Assembly: GCA_030762175.1 (NCBI GenBank)
Contig: CM060838.1
Location: 19,892,501 to 19,956,500, forward strand
Direction: 5' to 3'
Source of the DNA: Metallyticus violacea
Taxonomy: Eukaryota; Arthropoda; Insecta; Mantodea; Metallyticidae
Length of the DNA: 64,000 nt
Part shown: piece by piece, positions 11,594 to 21,708 of the stretch
Position numbering within the stretch: the stretch's first letter is position 1
Layout of the letters: each line of letters opens with the position of its first letter
The notes under the pieces: generated by a model
Database searches by the model: none
The model's input: only the letters and a program-made list of their open reading frames with translations
What the model was told of the DNA's origin: nothing
Translations under genes and position numbers: made by a program

Positions 11594-12062
11594 ATACCTC
11601 GTGAGTTTACAAGGGCACAGCGTGTATTTATGTACATATGTGTTAACTCATTGGCGAAAGAAACATTTTTCCAGCATACAGTTGATTCTGTTACTTACCT
11701 TAATACCATACTAACACCATTTCAAAGAATTAAGTGATATAGAGCATCATGATGTGTTTTTTTTTAACAGGACTCCGTCGCTGTCCACACTGCGAATAAT
11801 TTCATGAGAGCAATTTACAATGTGTTTCCAAAAGACAGAGTTGTTACTATGTATTTGTGGCCCCCTAGTTTCAGCCTCTGGGGTAAATTAAAAATGCCGT
11901 TTACAAGACGAAAGCGCACACCTTAAAGAACTCAAAAGATAATACTCGTCAGAAAATTGTCCGGATTTCTCAAAACGAACTACAGCGAATGATAAATAAT
12001 TTCTTAAAGAGTCGCCAAAAATGTGCGGAGAATGAAGGGGACAGTTTTAACACCTCATTTAA
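11594..12062 (+). pseudogene. internally deleted Tc1/mariner-type transposase
   Basis: Remnant of a DDE transposase with an N-terminal helix-turn-helix of the kind catalogued as DUF4817. The N-terminal part (11594-11736) reads PREFTRAQRVFMYICVNS, then a diverged helix region. The middle of the protein, including the first catalytic Asp, is missing. From about 11780 the C-terminal part resumes with VHTANNFMRAIYNVFPKDRV. LWPP-SLWGKLK at about 11857-11895 corresponds to the WPPRSPDL...FFLWG region but lacks the catalytic Asp. ENEGDSF in a shifted frame ends near 12055. The deletion plus frameshifts make it inactive. The order and spacing show one element that lost its core. Confidence 0.72.
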
Positions 12063-12450
12063 TAATATGATAAGCTATGAGTTTCTTAAATTGATTTGTA
12101 TATTGTTGTATGGTTATTTTACACTCTCGCTAATCATCGAGAACCAGCTGGCGGGCTAACCGGCTTACGAGCGGCGCGCTCGCACATTGCAAAACACTCC
12201 GGAGGAAAACAAAACCGATCTGTAAAACGCTGAAAGCTTTCCATTACATTTTTAAACAAAAATTACCCTTTAAAAGTTGTAGTAATTTTAAAAACTTAGC
12301 GTTTGAAGATATATGGACTCTTAAGTTCAAACCTTTACATGCAAAGAAGGCCAATTAAAAAATAAAATAGTAACATAGGAGCAAAAACCTACGTTTACTG
12401 AAAAGACTTAGCAATTAAAGCTTCTGTAGATCATGGCTTATAACATATAA
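12063..12450. other. unassigned stretch with GC-rich patch
   Basis: No gene seen. A short GC-rich patch at about 12145-12190 contains the self-complementary core GAGCGGCGCGCTC. Its role is unknown and no element end could be confirmed there. Confidence 0.35.
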
Positions 12451-12796
12451 GAAGAGGTAGAGGAAGTAGAAGAAGGAGAAGAAGAAGAGGAAGAAGGAGA
12501 AGAAGAAGAGGAAGAAGAAGAAGAAGAGGAAGAAGGAGAAGAAGGAGGAGGAGGAGCAGAAGAAGAGGAGGAGGAAGAGGAAGAAGGAGAAGAGGAAGAG
12601 GAAGAAGGAGAAGAAGGAGAAGGAGAAGGAGGAGAAGAAGAGGAAAAGGAAGAAGAAAAAGAAGAAGAGGAAGGAGAAAGAGAAGAAGAAGAAGTAGAGG
12701 AAGGAGAAGCAGAAGGAGGAGGAGGAGGAGGAGGAGAAGAAGAAGAAGAAGAAGAAGAAGAAGAAGAAGAAGAAGAAGAAGAAGAAGAAGAAGAAG
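12451..12796 (+). repeat. purine (GAA/GGA)n tract, 346 bp
   Basis: Almost every base is A or G, arranged as GAA, GAG and GGA triplets. The last 60 or so bases are a pure GAA run and the rest is interrupted. A few T and C substitutions break it. The long poly-Leu and poly-Ser open frames on the opposite strand are artefacts of this repeat. Confidence 0.95.
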
Positions 12797-13474
12797 CTGT
12801 CGAAAGATATTCGGCGCCAAATAGATTGGCTCTCTCTCCTTGCATAACAAGGTAAAATGCTTTTGAAATTAAAGTAATTAGGGATGCATTTAAATCGATC
12901 CGAGGAACCCTAGGATGGGGCCTAATTTCGGGGAACATTATATTTACGTAAGTAAGTATCGCGTGGTCCGCCCCCACAAAGCAAGCAGGCACTTGCCTCG
13001 TGATTAGCCCGTGCCTTGAAAGGAAAAGTAACTTCTCGTGATGCCCTCTTTTCCATCGCAGCACTTTAATCTCCCATTAGTTCTAGGCAGGAAATACATT
13101 GCGACGTTATTACCATTACAACATAATGTGATATATGTCCACATTGAGAAACACTTGATAGACACGAGCAACCATTTATTAAACATGTGGCAACGAGCGA
13201 AATGCTTTAATTCGCTGCTAGATCATATCGTGGAATAGGGTTGAGCAAATTTAAACGCTCTGTGTACTTAAATGCACAAAATGAATGGGATATTGCCCGA
13301 AGGAAAGTGCATTAAAGTTTTTTTTAATGTTATCACACGAATCCGATTACATGAACCGTTTCAGTTGAGATTAGGTTATAAAATGATCATTAGTTATGTG
13401 AAATCTGCATATTCTGCAATACAAACGCTAGGTTTAAACTGACATTTTGAGAAGAGTTAAGCTTGTATAAATTA
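12797..13474. other. unassigned stretch
   Basis: No gene recognised. Overlapping short frames at 13004-13238 on both strands lack motifs. Confidence 0.35.
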
Positions 13475-13886
13475 TACTGGGTGAGCAATGCTTGACGCAA
13501 CCGCGGAACCAGCCCGCAGCGCTATGTCGGCGTAGGCGGGGAGTATATTGCGCGAAGTTCAGTGTGAGATGAAATCTTACTCTTACGCACTTGTTTGTTA
13601 GGCGACGCTAGAAAGTGTATCAAGTGAAATGGAGCAATAAAAATATTCTATTCCCGAAAGAGTATTCATGTATGGTTCATACGTGCGTACAGAATCAGCG
13701 CGTGCTGTAAGGAGATTATTTCAAGGGGATTATTCTGATGTTCAGGTTCCTAATCGGAGTTCGATTCATCGATTAGTAAACAAATTTGACAGAAAACATA
13801 AGACAACCACGTATAGTACTTACGGAAGAAAGTGCTGCCATTTCTTAGAGGGAAATGCAGAGTGTAATGAGCAATTTCCCAAGTAG
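13475..13886 (+). pseudogene. transposase N-terminus (helix-turn-helix, DUF4817-like)
   Basis: A likely element start at about 13475 (TACTGGGTGAGCAATGCTTG, resembling a terminal repeat beginning after TA) is followed by a GC-richer leader. The reading frame starts at ATG 13629 with MEQ, is broken by TAA at its fourth codon, and continues IPERVFMYGSYV, ESARAVRRLFQ, VPNRSSIHRLVNKF. This is the N-terminal DNA-binding helix-turn-helix of a Tc1/mariner-type transposase; compare 11.6 kb and 26.1 kb. The DDE core is absent and similarity fades after about 13810, so this is a 5' fragment. Confidence 0.7.
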
Positions 13887-14395
13887 ATGTCAGAAATGCT
13901 TGAACAACGAAGGAAGGCAGTTTTAGCATCTTCTTGCTTAATATACGTGGTTAATTCATTTTAATTTTTAAATGTTTATGTAATGTGTGTTAGAAATAAC
14001 TCACGCGACTACCGTACTATATTTACTGCGGCCTTCCTGTCACCCGTACCACCGACACAGCAGCCAGCCTCGCCGGTCGGCCGCACGCCGCAAAACCAGT
14101 TGCATGAAGGAGAGCTCATCCTTTATAAGCTAAGTAGCATGCCCTAAATACTTTTGATTCAGTTGTTCCAGTTATAACAGCATTATGGTTAGTATTCGAA
14201 ATATTGTTTACTATAGGTTACTACATTATACAGGATGTTAGTTAACTACACCGTAATAATTTCAGAGATTGTCGAAGGGTCGCAATTTGAGTTAAGAAAT
14301 CTATGACTGCTCATTTATATTTCGCGTTTTTTTTTTTTTTCTTTATTTCAATGCCACTCCTCTCTATTCTGACTTTTGTGATGCTCCCCCAGGCC
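13887..14395. other. unassigned stretch with GC-rich patch and possible element end
   Basis: A GC-rich patch at about 14028-14110 stands out from the AT-rich surroundings, but no domain was recognised. At 14229 the motif TACAGGATGTTAGTTAACTA looks like the start of a terminal repeat after a TA target. No partner end was found. Confidence 0.3.
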
Positions 14396-14576
14396 GGGTC
14401 TGTCCTAGTTGTCTTAGTGGAACCTCGTAGACCCATGATTGTGGGTTCGCTTCCGGCCAGGGTCTATATATTTTTTCGGGCGAAGGGAAGTAAAGCCATG
14501 GGGCTCTTGTCATAGATTTACGGCACGATAAAGAATCTCAAGCCTGAAAGCACAGGCATCTGAGAAAAATTGATCG
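14396..14576 (+). repeat. SINE-A copy, partial and diverged
   Basis: Diverged head GTCTGTCCTAGTTGTCTTAG with the B box GGGTTCGCTTCCGG. Part of the body is deleted (TTTCGGGC is joined directly to GAAGGGAAGTAAAGCC). The CGGCACGATAAAGAA and CCTGAAAGCA blocks follow, and the 3' quarter is missing. Confidence 0.8.
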
Positions 14577-15257
14577 TAATACTTAGAGATTTTAAATAGC
14601 CTAGCGAAAGTAGCGCGAGTGTTTAGACCGTATATTATTTTTTTTTTTTCCAGCGAAAGTTTTTTTTTTTTTCCAGACAAATTCATGCAGAGTACGGTGA
14701 AAGTATCTAACAAATTACCAGAATTTGATTAGCACATTAGAGTGGCAGACCCCTACAGCAACGGAACTTCAGTTAAGGCTCGTGCCAGATCATTGAACTT
14801 CGGGTACAATTTGCACACCTTTGCAAACTTACGCAAGAATCGCTTGCACAAAATTAATGGTAACTGCGAGCGTGAAAAGAAAATCAATTGCTGTATCTCG
14901 GGTTGCCTTGTCGACGGGGACGTCAAATCTTTGCTGAGCGGATGGATGGGCAGGTAGCAATTATAATGATCCTACCTGTTAACGAAGCGAAGGATTCCCT
15001 CTCCCAAATTGGCAGTAGTGGCGGTCACGTTGTTACAAGGCAGACTCGCTCTAGAAGGAAATACTCTTATCTTGACATGCATCTACCGTATTACCATACG
15101 GTATAGCGACTAGTGTGCACACACGAATATTAAACCTTAAGCCACTTTAGCTTCCTGAAGGTAGAAACGCTCCCAAAATGTACAAATTTCGCAGTTACAT
15201 GGAGTACAATGTTACAGCTCTTGACACATCTAGGTCCCCTACATTTTGGGGATAGAC
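14577..15257. other. unassigned stretch
   Basis: No gene recognised. Short T-runs lie at about 14638-14672. A 71-residue frame at 14742-14957 is basic but shows no familiar motif. Confidence 0.35.
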
Positions 15258-15521
15258 CCCGCCTCTGCCAACAGTGCCCGAGGTCGTTAAGGCTCGGATT
15301 CGTGAGCGGGAGGTCTTGGCTTCGATTCCCGCCAGGACTGTCCTCCCTGGTTTTTTCCAGCTTTTCCTTAGTCCTCATAAAGGGCAAATGCCGGAGAGGA
15401 ATCTAATCTTAGGCCTGAAAGTTTCTTTCCTTGAGAATCCATTCCTAACATATTTCATCTCAGTGTTCACCGTCTATGGTGCCTCAGTAGTAAAAACGGG
15501 CGTTAAACACCATTAAAAAAA
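15258..15521 (+). repeat. SINE-B copy
   Basis: Head with the A-box segment GCCCGAGGTCGTTAAGGC and a B box changed to GCTTCGATTCC. The body (CTGGTTTTTTCCAGCTTTTC, CTCATAAAGGGCAAATGCC) and 3' part (GTGCCTCAGTAGTAAAAACG, GGCGTTAAACACC, A tail) follow in order. The minus-strand and plus-strand open frames over this copy are not genes. Confidence 0.9.
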
Positions 15522-16847
15522 GTACCCCATCATTATTCGAGATCAATAGCTCTCAAATTTCTACTGCTTACTAGACATTCTTAAACTGAAAGCGCTCCTC
15601 AAAGAATGTAACTGAAGTTGTGGTAGTGAAGATGAAACGCGTGGTTTTAAAAGGTAGTAAAATTTCATGCATTGGTTTATACTTTATAACGTTTCTGTTC
15701 TTTTGAACTATTGTCAGCGGTACGTTGATACAGGAAACGCAATCAAACTTTGGAAAATCTAAATGTAACATGTTGAGCCACAAAGTACGAGCTTTTATCG
15801 TCAACATATGACTCCATTAGAGCACAATTTCCATAACAAACTTTGTTTCCTCTTCAGTGCACTAATACAATAGTTTCACGGTTTGTTTACAAGTGAAATA
15901 AAGGAACATACAAAGTTATGTTTACAAGCAAACTTGTAGGTATAGAAAGAATTTATCACTGGAATCATCGAAAAATTTTAAACTGCTATTACTTTATTAT
16001 GAATTTATGATTTTGCCTAAGTGTATCATAGATATCTTAGGTATTATTAATTTTATTTATGCGGACTTGTGGTGCTTATACTTAAAACTACCAAGCTTGA
16101 TCACTGCATTTTTCTTTTAATAAATTGTGCATTAAGACTATTATTATTATCATCATCATCTTTATTAATGTTATTATTGTAATTACGTGCTATTTATCGT
16201 AATCAAATGTTATGCATTGACTCATAGTAATACACAAGAAAACTTTTCTCTCTATATATTAATTCTGATAAAACTTTAAACACTACCTTGATTGTTTATC
16301 AGGAAAAAAGTCCTTTTCTGTGCAGTGCAGTGCAATGCATTCATGTATCCATTCAGATTACGGAATAATGCAATAATCTTCCGGACACAGCTTCTGCAAC
16401 AAAACAAAGTTTGTAGATGACGTCATGGACCAGAGAGTGAGAAAATATTCTGTCCGTTCTGAAATATATTGATGGAACTATGCATATTTTCTATATATCC
16501 TTGAAATAGCTTTCATTAATTCGTACATATTTCCAAGGCAATAACAGGAAGAAAGATAGCTTGCAAACATTTTACCATGAAACTCACAGAATATATGTAA
16601 ACTAGAGGAGAATAGGGGAAGAGGAAGAATAACAAGAACAATATTTACAGCAACCTAAAATATATGTTAATTACAGACAGCAGTGCCAATTGAATTTCAA
16701 TTCAACGTAAAAGGAACATTCATATCATATTATTGTATTGCAGTATTGCATTTTATGTCTTTGCTGCGCTTATTTCAATATAATGGAAAATGATAAATAC
16801 ACTTTGAACAATATGCCAATAAAGGCCCTCCATAGGTGTATGTATAA
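15522..16847. other. AT-rich stretch, no gene seen
   Basis: No assignable feature apart from a short ATT/ATC simple repeat at about 16139-16180. Confidence 0.4.
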
Positions 16848-17137
16848 CCGCCATGGGTGGCCGAGGTGGTTAAGGCGCGGACTCGTGAGCGAGGGGTCTG
16901 GGGTTTAAATCCCGCCAGAACCGTCCTCCCTGACTGAAGGTTTTTTTTTCAGGTTTTCCTCAGTCCTCATAAATGGCAAATGCCAGGGAGGTATCCTAAA
17001 CTGAGGCCTGAAACGCTTCCTTCCTTTAAAAAAAAAAAAAAAAAAGAAAAAACTTTCCCTACATAAAATTTTATCTCATGTATCACTAGTGTCCACCGCC
17101 CGTGGTGCCTCAGTAGTAAAAACGGACGTTAAACATA
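16848..17137 (+). repeat. SINE-B copy
   Basis: Near-complete copy. The head is CCGCCATGGGTGGCCGAGGT with TTAAGGCGCGGACTCGTGAG. The B box is altered to GGTTTAAATCC. The body has an A-rich run in the middle (17030-17045), and the 3' motif GTGCCTCAGTAGTAAAAACG is followed by GACGTTAAACA. Confidence 0.92.
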
Positions 17138-18038
17138 TTATTGTGATTTACATTCCTACGTATTCATGATTAAATATGTAGTACAGTTATATATTAAAGT
17201 TTCATTTAATATACAGTTAGGTATCGCTGTATTGTAATATATACTTAACATCAGCGGTCTAAATGATGCATTTGCTGTTCTAAGTATATAGCAGGTTCCG
17301 GCGATGAATACGAATAGTACAGATTTAAAATAAACTAGGAAGTAAAACGTATTGGGGTTAGTTTCAGGGAGTGTGTAACTGGACACTGAAAAACAAAGGA
17401 AGTATAAGTTGCTGGGTTATTGAAAATGGGCTCTTTTGAGGTTATGTTTGACCATGAAACTTAATATATTATGAATGGACATTTAATATGAAACAGGTTT
17501 GACTCTATTCCCTATAGCCTTAAGTAAAATTGTATAGAAGAAGGAGGGAAAGAATAAGCAAAGAGATCTTTACCAACTCAAGATGGGAGAGGGAGTTTCT
17601 AAAAAACACATACTCAGTAATTGCTTCCAGTAAGTTTTTAAGTTACGCCTCCGCTCTTTATCCAGTATTGCTGTATTCGAGGTTCTATAGTTTAATGTTG
17701 CTGGCCATAGCTTTATAGTGGGAAAACAGCCCAAGTGTACATTATAAAAAACATGAATATTATCGTGTTACGGATGCTCAATGTAATTTAAACACAAAGA
17801 AAAGGTTTTCCAAGAAGTTGGGACTGAAACGGCAACGATTTAGAGGATAATTGCGAAGATACTGATGCAATAAATATGGACTTCCGGTTCAAAGAGAAGA
17901 GATTTAAGATTGAAAGTGACGAGCTGGGCACGCAACTCTAGTGCCCTCTGTGCAGCAACTAACGTGGTACCTGGGACTATAACTAAGTTACCATTCTACC
18001 TGTTAAACATAAATAATGACAGATAGTAACCTGCAGAA
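17138..18038. other. unassigned stretch
   Basis: AT-rich, no gene recognised. Frames at 17156-17386 (minus) and 17530-17718 (plus) have no motifs. Confidence 0.4.
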
Positions 18039-18308
18039 CGGCGGTTTCCAAACTTCATGCATGCACGACCCTCTCTCTTTTCGAGAATGAAATTATTGGC
18101 GACCCCCCTCCCTTTCACTTCGCTGCTTATTAATAATTACTTTGTAGGTAAGTGCGCACGCTTTAAAATAATCGTAATGCAGCACTTAGTTAAATTTTCT
18201 TAATAAGAACGAACGTGAAAATGGATAAGTTATTAAATAGAAGTGCTTTTCCTATTCCCACCGTGACCCCTCAGGTAAAATTCATGATCCACAGTTTGGG
18301 AACCGCTG
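18039..18308. mobile_element. nonautonomous hAT-like element (MITE)
   Basis: A short element of about 270 bp bounded by inverted repeats. The left end reads CGGCGGTTTCCAAACTTCAT and the right end AGTTTGGGAACCGCTG, whose complement CAGCGGTTCCCAAACT matches the left end at most positions. Internal blocks CACGACCCTCTCTC near the left and GTGACCCCTCAGG near the right are also roughly mirrored. Terminal repeats of the form CAG-GGTTCCCAAACT are typical of hAT superfamily elements. There is no coding capacity. An 8-bp target-site duplication expected for hAT could not be confirmed. Confidence 0.7.
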
Positions 18309-18655
18309 GTGACTAGACTTATGAGTAGTGGTGAATAATGCCAGCTGAAGAATTGTTATTTTTACTGCTGCAAATTAATAATATGTTAAGATCAAAAGAA
18401 AAAAATAGTCATAATTACAATTTACTCCTTTCAACTTTATATATTTTATATTATTTAATGCGCATTAAAGAAAATAATGACCTAATCGAAATGCGAACAT
18501 ATTAATAAATGAAATATTAACATTTTATCAAAATTGAAAAAAAATCCTTAAGTCTGTGTATTCATGTCCATAGTTAAGTGGTGCTTCAACTTATAAAATA
18601 CCTTCTTTAAATTTCACTACTTAAATTATTTACATTAATCACTTTGATTGCACAG

Positions 18656-18700
<45 letters not shown>

Positions 18701-20985
18701 AGTTTGATATGCTGGAGTGCAAATCACGTTTAATAAGAAAGACTTACAGCAAAACTGGGAAGAGGAAACGGATTTCCTTATCAGCAGTTCAAAAGAAAGA
18801 AAACAAAAAGAAAGATAAATAACTTTCTTATAATAAAATTGTCAATACATGTTTTAACCTTATTTGGTATAAGTTTCAGAATATTGAAGCAGTATTTATT
18901 GCACACCTCGTGATAATATATATTATAAATATTTATTATAGATTATGTTGTTTAATTAATTGTGGTAATATTACGTATACATTATAATACATAACACTAA
19001 GTAATAATTTTTCATATGATAATTCTATTGTATAACTGAAAAAATAATACATATCTAAAGGTGAATAAGAAATGCAAGTTTTGTGTATTTTTAAACTCCA
19101 TGCTGCTAGCAGAGGGTAGTTATCTTTTGTACTTTTATGGCATTAGTACGTTGAATGGTGTAATTTAATTTTGACGAGGAGTCAATTCTCTCTGTTTATT
19201 TTGCACTTTTCAGATGTTGCGGGTAGCTTGCGCGCATATTTGTAAACCCCGTCGGCGTTAGAAAACCACGTGGAGGCGATTTTTAACAGGCAGTTTGTCT
19301 AGTTTCAGAATCCTTTTTCGATGTAATCTGTCTACTGTTAATGTATATTGCATTCGACATATGAGCGCACGAACTATATGACTGATATTGAAAAGATAAG
19401 TTGGTATTGACTCCTTAGTTTACATAAATCAATACAACAATGTCTTGTGCCGAGGGATTTGCATAAAGTTTTACGTATCGTAATTAGACGGCCGGTGACC
19501 TGAACGCGAGGACATTGTAGACAAATCAAAGCAAATTTCTAACTACTATATTCGTTGCAAGGTAATTTTATGGGGATTGAGTGTAGGTCAAAATCACTGC
19601 ACGGCACTTAACAAAGCACAGCGACAGACAACCATAAGATTTTGCTGTCGAGAAGGCGCAGATTGAACACAAAATCGCTTCAATATATGCGTTAGAAATT
19701 GTTACGTACTATTAATTTATATTTACATGAAAATAATTTTGCATGCAAACTTATCTACTATATGATTTTTTCTACGTTGAGAGATGTTGTTTAGAAAAAA
19801 AGAACTACACTTCATTAGAACTGATTTATATCACATTTTTAAAATTTTATTTCAAATTTATGGCCACGTTAAAAGAAAGTCTTTTCTATAAAACCTCTTC
19901 TGATATTGTCAAAGCAAAACAAATACTCAATTTGAACAACAAATTTGAAGCGGAAAGATCGTGCAGTTCTGGTTCTAATCGGAAAAAAAAAAGATTAAAA
20001 GATTAAAAAGAAAAATCACCAGTTATTGATTTATATTAGACTTTGAAATGATGATAGGGAGCACGCGAAGCAAATGAGTTGAAGATTTCCAGTAGTTAGA
20101 AGGGACAACAACACAGACCACGAAATGAGATAGGTATCTGCAGTGATACACTGCCAGACATCGCGTGCTATGGTCCTCTTACGCCCACTTCGACACCAAT
20201 ATGGCTTGTCCACACCGACTACTGGCTTCTTGCAGTTGCCACATGCAGGTATATATGGCACGCTCCAATGGGTTTGCGTGAGGCCGGTACAAAAATTCAT
20301 AACGTTTTTGACGACTTATTTAGAAAGTCTGGTCAATAGCTTCAGATAGCAGTGTTGAAATACTTTCCTGTAATATGCCACTGAACTTAATAATTAAAAA
20401 CGAATCAGAACGCTAGTCCAAAAAGCGATAAATTTCATTTTCTGATTTTTTTTTCAAATGTATCTTACTACTAAAACATTGCATATTAATACTACAAGAT
20501 AGCGCGCTTCAAGTTAGTAATTTTTTGTGTTCTTCTTTTTAACGTCCGGCCATATACACAGAATGGAAGGAAATCTAAAAGGTGTATTAATTCACACATA
20601 TGGTAGATCCATAATATTATTAGTAAAATTTTAAAATAATATTATTCATGCAACTAATGCTTAATGAAACAATTTCACTTTTTTTTCAGAATAAAATAAA
20701 ATGCAAATAATTCTTGCACTTCACTTGCATGAAGTTGTCATAGAAAGGAACAAATTAGTCAAGTTTTTGTTTGCATGGGATAATTGATATAATACAATTT
20801 ACTTTAACTGCATTCAATAGAATGAAACTGTATTTCCAAAATATAAAAAAAAGTTTGTGCTTCTTCTAATCAATTTAAAAATTAATCTCTCAGTCACATA
20901 TAAGAAAGTTTGTAACAAAAATGCATGTCAAAATGTTATGGATAAAATATAATTTTGCCATTGGTTCGGAATTACTTGATTTCCT
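18309..20985. other. AT-rich stretch, no confident gene
   Basis: Mostly AT-rich sequence with a microsatellite annotated separately. A GC-richer patch at 20030-20300 has an 89-residue minus-strand frame with a Cys-containing segment (CGNCKKPVVGVDKPYWC). It suggests a paired-Cys arrangement, but no family was recognised. An 87-codon plus-strand frame at 19743-20006 is Lys/Phe-rich without motifs. Confidence 0.35.
18656..18700. repeat. (ATT)n microsatellite
   Basis: An uninterrupted ATT triplet run of about 15 units. Confidence 0.95.
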
Positions 20986-20989
20986 TGTT

Positions 20990-21230
20990 AGAGCCCCTTA
21001 CCAAATAGCAGAATACTCAAAAATCGAACTGTGGGAAACAGAAAAGCATATGAAATGTTCAAGTTGTCCTCCTTTGGCACTGATACATCCATCAACCCAC
21101 CGTCGTATAGATTCCCTGATGCGCTGATGTATTCTGGAATATCTCGTATTGTCTGGCAGCCCTGCAGAATACTAACACTCTCTATACCTTCGACTAAACC
21201 ATAGATAATATGAGCATCTTCCAATGACTT
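20990..21230 (-). pseudogene. possible transposase C-terminal remnant
   Basis: One minus-strand frame reads RIRESIRRWVDGCISAKGGQ followed by LEHF. This resembles the end of Tc1/mariner-type transposases, where a Met/Arg-rich helix is followed by ACI-A-GGH. A different minus-strand frame is the one left open over 20988-21266. No catalytic residues are present and no terminal repeat was found. The assignment rests on this short tail only. Confidence 0.4.
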
Positions 21231-21582
21231 ATTTGAATTTCTCAACTTAATGTACCGTAAACACATAGAACTGACACTACGTGCTCGGTGTCACATCAAG
21301 CAATGAAGTAAGTGGCATAACAAGCAGATTAAGTGGTATAGACAACCACAATAACGGTTAACCTAGGAACCAAGAGTAGTTTCAACACCCTCACCCCATT
21401 TAACCAGAGATAACAGTGAATGTTTACCTACGTACGTATTAAGCAATTGTTCTGTTGTAGGGTTCTTGCTATGCTGGTATTCTAGCTTATATATCACACC
21501 GTGTAAGCGAAGTTGTAGACAAAGGAAATAAAACATTTCCGGACTCATGGTCATGTAGCATATTCGTACCCACTACATGCCA

Positions 21583-21708
21583 GAATATTTCCTTCTTTTA
21601 AAAAAAACAAATTTCCAATATACTAGTTCATCTCGTGTATCATCAGTGTCCACCACCTGTGATGCTTCGGTAGTAAAAATGGACGTTAAACACTAATAAA
21701 AGCAATCT
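21583..21708 (+). repeat. SINE-B 3' fragment
   Basis: Only the 3' half is present. It begins near AATATTTCCTTC and runs through CATCAGTGTCCACCACCTGT, GATGCTTCGGTAGTAAAAA and GACGTTAAACACTAATAAAA. Five-prime truncation is typical of LINE-mobilised sequences. Confidence 0.85.

Noticed and set aside
12431..13064. Long poly-Leu and poly-Ser/Pro minus-strand open frames
   Set aside because: They are direct translations of the purine triplet repeat and have no other protein-like content.
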